This document shows positions 48,481 to 51,713 of a DNA stretch of 51,713 nucleotides, piece after piece (the first letter of the stretch is position 1; the number at the start of each line of letters is the position of its first letter). Position numbers and translations under genes: made by a program. Source of the stretch: Sphingobacterium sp. (lineage in GTDB: Bacteria; Bacteroidota; Bacteroidia; Sphingobacteriales; Sphingobacteriaceae); contig JALAGS010000043.1 of NCBI GenBank assembly GCA_022712315.1, forward strand, positions 1 to 51,713, written 5' to 3'. Below the pieces are notes generated by a model. The model saw only the letters and a list, made by a program, of their open reading frames with translations, did not search any database and had not been told where the DNA came from.

Positions 48481-49356
48481 ATGAAGAAAGCGCTGTTACT
48501 CTTTTATTTTCTATTGTTCTACGCGGTTATGCAACTGATTTGGTGGGGTGTGATGTTTATTCGCTTTGACCCTAGTAAAAAGAACATGATCATAGGAGAA
48601 GGAATATTCTTTTTGATTATCTTTTTATGGGGAGCATGGCGCTTGAAGCGACTGGTTGAAAGAGAACAAAAATTATTACAGCAACAGCAGAATTTTCTTT
48701 TGGCTATTACACATGAACTGAAATCACCCTTGGCTTCTGTCAAATTGTATATTCAAACGATTTTGAGACGCGATCTGGATAAGGAACAGCAGCAGACATT
48801 CTTGCGGAATTCACTAAAAGATATCGAACGTTTAGATGATTTAGTGGAAAATGTGTTGATGACTACCAAATTGGACAGCCGCAATTACAGTATGCCGAAA
48901 GAAGATTTTAATTTTACTTCTTTGGTAGAGCAGATCGTTGACAGGCTGCAAAAAAATTCTTGTAGTTCGCAAGTTTTGAAACCTTATTTGGAAGCGGACA
49001 TTATTATTCATGCTGATAAGTTTGCGATAAGTAATGTGGTTACTAATTTAATTGAAAATGCTATTAAGTATTCACCGGCTTGTGCTATGGTGGATGTAAA
49101 ATTATATACGGAGAATAATAAAATAATTTTTTCTGTTGCTGACCATGGTATCGGTATCAGTGATGAAGAGAAAAAACTTATCTTTAATAAGTTTTATCGC
49201 GTGGGAAGTGAAGCGACACGGAAAACCAAAGGTACAGGTTTGGGGTTATATATCGTGAAAACCGTGTTGCAGAAACACGACGCGACCATAAAAGTTAAAG
49301 ATAACACTCCTAAAGGGAGTATTTTTGAAGTAACATTTGAAAGAAATGCAAAGTAA
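48481..49356 (+). CDS. Sensor histidine kinase with minimal sensor region
   Basis: About 291 residues from the ATG at 48481. Two TM helices (about 3-24 and 41-56) are joined by a loop of only about 15 residues, so there is no periplasmic sensor domain; the signal is probably sensed in the membrane or through partners. A short linker leads to the HisKA domain with the phosphorylated H78 in ITHELKSPLASV, then the HATPase_c domain with NLIENAIKYSP (N box), DHGIGISDEEK (G1), NKFYRVGS (F box) and GTGLGLYIV (G2). All catalytic motifs are intact. It overlaps the response regulator gene by 11 or 20 bases depending on the start chosen there. Confidence 0.93.
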   Translation: MKKALLLFYFLLFYAVMQLIWWGVMFIRFDPSKKNMIIGEGIFFLIIFLWGAWRLKRLVEREQKLLQQQQNFLLAITHELKSPLASVKLYIQTILRRDLDKEQQQTFLRNSLKDIERLDDLVENVLMTTKLDSRNYSMPKEDFNFTSLVEQIVDRLQKNSCSSQVLKPYLEADIIIHADKFAISNVVTNLIENAIKYSPACAMVDVKLYTENNKIIFSVADHGIGISDEEKKLIFNKFYRVGSEATRKTKGTGLGLYIVKTVLQKHDATIKVKDNTPKGSIFEVTFERNAK

Positions 49357-50053
49357 ACAAAGAATATTACTTGTCGAAGATGAAGAACACTTGCTAGAAG
49401 CTATCAAGTTGAATCTCGAAATGGAAGGCTACCGTGTCACTACGGCTACCGACGGAAAAAAAGCATTAAAAGTATTTAAAGAAGAACGTTTCAACTTGGT
49501 GGTTTTAGATGTGATGATTCCGGAAATTGATGGATTCCAAGTTGCTGAAACTATTCGACTGCAAAACACTGAAGTTCCTATCATGTTTTTAACTGCGAAA
49601 AATAGCAGTGAGGATCGAATTACAGGCCTTAAGAAGGGGGCTGACGATTATTTGGTAAAGCCTTTCAACTTGGAGGAACTGATCCTTCGTGTAGGAAATC
49701 TGGTGCGTCGTGGTATGAAACCGGACGATTTGAAGGAGTTAAATTCCTACCAAATCGGTGATAAGACGATCTATTTTAATTCTTATGAACTGCATCATGC
49801 GGATGGTACCATCACTTCTTTGACCAAGAAAGAAACGATGTTATTGAAGCTGTTGATTGAAAGACGTAATGAGGCTGTATCGCGTGAGCAAATATTAGAG
49901 ACGGTATGGAATTACGATGTTTATCCATCGACACGTACGATCGACAACTTTATCCTAACTTTCCGAAAATATTTCGAACCTGATCAAAAACATCCTATTT
50001 ATTTCCATTCCATTAGAGGTGTTGGTTATAAGTTTACCGACAATAACACGTAG
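49346..50053 (+). CDS. OmpR/PhoB-type response regulator
   Basis: A 235-residue DNA-binding response regulator. The receiver domain (about 4-120) shows the acidic pair EDEE, the phospho-acceptor D55 in LVVLDVMIP, the switch threonine in FLTAKN and the lysine of YLVKPFN. The winged-helix output domain (about 135-233) has TSLTKKETMLLKLLIERRNE and a C-terminal SIRGVGYKF hairpin. An in-frame ATG at 49337 would add three residues; both starts overlap the kinase gene, which suggests coupled translation. Its targets are unknown; the genes that follow (TPR-like protein, hemE) are probably in the same operon. Confidence 0.94.
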   Translation: MQSKQRILLVEDEEHLLEAIKLNLEMEGYRVTTATDGKKALKVFKEERFNLVVLDVMIPEIDGFQVAETIRLQNTEVPIMFLTAKNSSEDRITGLKKGADDYLVKPFNLEELILRVGNLVRRGMKPDDLKELNSYQIGDKTIYFNSYELHHADGTITSLTKKETMLLKLLIERRNEAVSREQILETVWNYDVYPSTRTIDNFILTFRKYFEPDQKHPIYFHSIRGVGYKFTDNNT

Positions 50054-50062
50054 GAAAAAGAG

Positions 50063-50581
50063 ATGATGACAATCAAGGCTAGAATAGCCGTTATTTTTAT
50101 TGCCGCATTATTTTTGGGCTATGGCTTATATCATGGATACTACCAGACTTCTGTATTAATTGCTGGAGGGATAGGGTATTTAATCTGGAGCCATTTCAGA
50201 GAGGGATCTGTTTTTTTGGCGACACAGGCTTTTCATAGACAAGATTATGAAAAAACAAAAAGCTTGCTAGCGGAGATAAAGAACCCAGACACACTGCGTA
50301 AAGGCAGACGGAATTTTTATGAATTCATGATGGGGAATATTGCGCTGAAAGAGGAGCGTGTTGATGAAGCAGAGTATCATTTTCAGCTTGCATCTCGCTT
50401 GCCTTGGAAAAAAGATAATGAGAAAGGCATGGTCATGATTAATCTGGCAAATATAGCACTTCGAAAGTTGGATTATCAAAGAGCGAGAGCATATACAGAT
50501 GTTGCTAACAAATTACATTTGACAGCTAGACAGAATAGCATTATTACAAAAATAGAAAACGAAATTTCAAAACATTTATAG
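50063..50581 (+). CDS. Membrane protein with TPR-like repeats, unknown function
   Basis: 172 residues with two TM helices close together (about 6-22 and 28-44) and then a cytosolic helical region (about 50-170). That region carries TPR-like helix pairs, such as HRQDYEKTKSLLAEIKNPDT, GNIALKEERVDEAEYHFQLA and ANIALRKLDYQRARAYTDVA. The last two fit the TPR spacing of Ala, Gly and Tyr well. It starts nine bases after the response regulator and ends overlapping the hemE GTG by one base, so it is cotranscribed with both. It may be a scaffold for the two-component pair or unrelated; I know no named family. Confidence 0.82.
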   Translation: MMTIKARIAVIFIAALFLGYGLYHGYYQTSVLIAGGIGYLIWSHFREGSVFLATQAFHRQDYEKTKSLLAEIKNPDTLRKGRRNFYEFMMGNIALKEERVDEAEYHFQLASRLPWKKDNEKGMVMINLANIALRKLDYQRARAYTDVANKLHLTARQNSIITKIENEISKHL

Positions 50582-51618
50582 TGAGTACTACTTTACAAAA
50601 CGACTTATTGATTAGAGCTGCATTTTCGCAGCAAACGGAAAGACCTCCTGTGTGGATGATGCGTCAAGCTGGACGCTTTATGAAGGAATACTGGGATATA
50701 AAAAATAAATATTCCTTCTTGGAAATGTGTAAAACCCCAGAAATCGCCGCAGATGTCACCATGCTTCCAGTGGATTTATTGGGTATTGATGCCGCTATTT
50801 TATTCTCAGATATTTTAGTTACGGCTGAAGCGATGGGAGGGGATCTGTCCTTTGAACAAGGTGTTGGTCCTCGTTTTTCTAATCCAGTTCGTTCTGTAAA
50901 GGATGCGGAAGCTTTGTCTACCAACTGCTTGGATAAATTGCAGTATGTTGCCGATGCCATCAAAGTAATCCAACAGCGTCTTGATAATCGTATTCCCCTA
51001 ATCGGATTTGCAGGAGCCCCATTTACGATCTTGAGTTATTTGGTTGAAGGTGGATCTTCAAAAGATTTTAAGCTGACTAAGTTGATGTTGAATAATCAGC
51101 CTGAATTGGCGCATATGATTCTTCAAAAGATCGCCGATGTAACGGTTGAATATCTAAATATGCAGATTGCTGCTGGTGTAAATGCGATTCAATTATTTGA
51201 TAGCTGGGCTTTGGCTTTATCATGGAATGATTATCGTGATTTTTCGCATTATTATAATAAGCAGATTATCGCTAAGTTGAATCGTAAGGATATTCCAGTT
51301 ATTTCTTTTTGTAAAGGATCTTCCGTTTTTGCACCAATGATGGTCGACGCGCAACCTGATGTTGTCTCTATCGATTGGAATGCAGATTTGAAAAATATGA
51401 AGCAATCTCTGCCACAAGGTATTGCTGTCCAAGGGAATTTGGATCCATTTGTTCTATACGCGGATAAATCTGTTATCAAAAAGAAAATCATAGACTTATT
51501 TGAACGGATGAGAGGCGAAAATGGCTTTATTTTCAACCTGGGACATGGTATTATGCCGGATATTCCTTTTGACAATGTAAAATATGCCATTGAAGTAGTG
51601 AAAGAGTTTCGCTATTAG
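50581..51618 (+). CDS. hemE: Uroporphyrinogen decarboxylase
   Basis: A 345-residue HemE, which removes four carboxyl groups from uroporphyrinogen III to give coproporphyrinogen III in heme synthesis. The active-site loop RPPVWMMRQAGRFMKEY (about 21-37) holds the conserved arginines. FSDILVTAEAMG (about 79-90) has the key aspartate, and GFAGAPFTILSYLVEGGSS and the C-terminal FNLGHGIMPDIP follow. Length matches E. coli (354). It starts with GTG overlapping the previous stop by one base, so translation is probably coupled. A terminator follows. Its place behind a two-component system is noteworthy, but a regulatory link is inference. Confidence 0.97.
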   Translation: MSTTLQNDLLIRAAFSQQTERPPVWMMRQAGRFMKEYWDIKNKYSFLEMCKTPEIAADVTMLPVDLLGIDAAILFSDILVTAEAMGGDLSFEQGVGPRFSNPVRSVKDAEALSTNCLDKLQYVADAIKVIQQRLDNRIPLIGFAGAPFTILSYLVEGGSSKDFKLTKLMLNNQPELAHMILQKIADVTVEYLNMQIAAGVNAIQLFDSWALALSWNDYRDFSHYYNKQIIAKLNRKDIPVISFCKGSSVFAPMMVDAQPDVVSIDWNADLKNMKQSLPQGIAVQGNLDPFVLYADKSVIKKKIIDLFERMRGENGFIFNLGHGIMPDIPFDNVKYAIEVVKEFRY

Positions 51619-51637
51619 TTTTTATGTACTATTTGAT

Positions 51638-51675
51638 AACAAAGGACTTGTGGAATCAAGTCCTTTGTTATTTTA
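51638..51675 (+). terminator. Terminator after hemE
   Basis: AACAAAGGACTTG (51638-51650) and CAAGTCCTTTGTT (51657-51669) form a perfect 13-bp stem with a 6-nt loop, then ATTTTAA. It ends the kinase-regulator-TPR-hemE transcript. Confidence 0.85.
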
Positions 51676-51713
51676 AGTCAGTTATTTCTTTATTCAATAA
51701 TACTACATTTCAA

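Overview
The window looks like a chromosomal segment of a Bacteroidota bacterium of the family Sphingobacteriaceae, most likely the genus Sphingobacterium. Supporting signs are an AT-leaning base composition, Bacteroidota-type promoters (-7 box TAnnTTTG, sometimes with an upstream TTTG or TTG), little Shine-Dalgarno signal, a long IspG of the Bacteroidota/Chlamydia/plant type, a type IX secretion tail domain, a CarboxypepD-reg outer-membrane barrel receptor, an ATP synthase operon without the beta and epsilon genes, and an S4 pseudouridine synthase with a long disordered N-terminus. Genus is inferred from gene content, not from a database search. No insertion sequence, prophage, CRISPR array or tRNA was seen. 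Most of the window is core genome.

Layout. 1-145: 3' end of a 5S rRNA gene with its terminator, closing an rRNA operon. 409-9007: an orphan secreted protein, a YhcC-type radical SAM protein, a MazG-like pyrophosphohydrolase, the repeat-rich pseudouridine synthase, a lytic transglycosylase, and the ftsK-lolA pair. 9272-20572: a GNAT acetyltransferase, tyrS, an AcpH-like protein, an amino-acid permease, rlmF, kup, a mini-protein made almost only of a T9SS-like tail, ispG and a LiaF-like membrane protein. 20819-27997: an MlaE/MlaF lipid transporter core, an RlmI-like methyltransferase, an unusual 595-residue flavin-barrel protein with a cysteine-rich C-terminus, purU and parE.

28165-33493 is the part most likely to hold an under-described system. 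A YdjI-like SPFH protein with a GYF_2 domain and a YdjG-like double zinc-ribbon membrane protein converge on a three-gene operon. That operon encodes a proline-rich coiled-coil protein, a two-TM helical (possibly PspA-like) protein and a membrane-anchored Ppx/GppA-like ASKHA protein. The set resembles the Bacillus PspA-YdjGHI membrane-stress module, with new partners. The idea that the two halves work together is inference.

33725-42683: a sugar-isomerase-like cupin, a Pif1-type helicase with a C-terminal HTH_40-like domain, and the ATP synthase operon (AtpZ-like, AtpI-like, atpB, E, F, H, A, G), with a strong hairpin after atpE. 42698-51618: fabH, clpS, a TonB-type outer-membrane barrel, a DUF1080 protein, a YjjG-type nucleotidase, a sensor kinase/response regulator pair, a TPR-like membrane protein and hemE.

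Convergent genes are usually separated by long inverted repeats that can terminate transcription from both sides. Several promoters have the -7 box only 3-8 nt before the ATG (yjjG, clpS, the histidine kinase, yhcC, ispG). This implies leaderless or nearly leaderless mRNAs and corrects several start codons.
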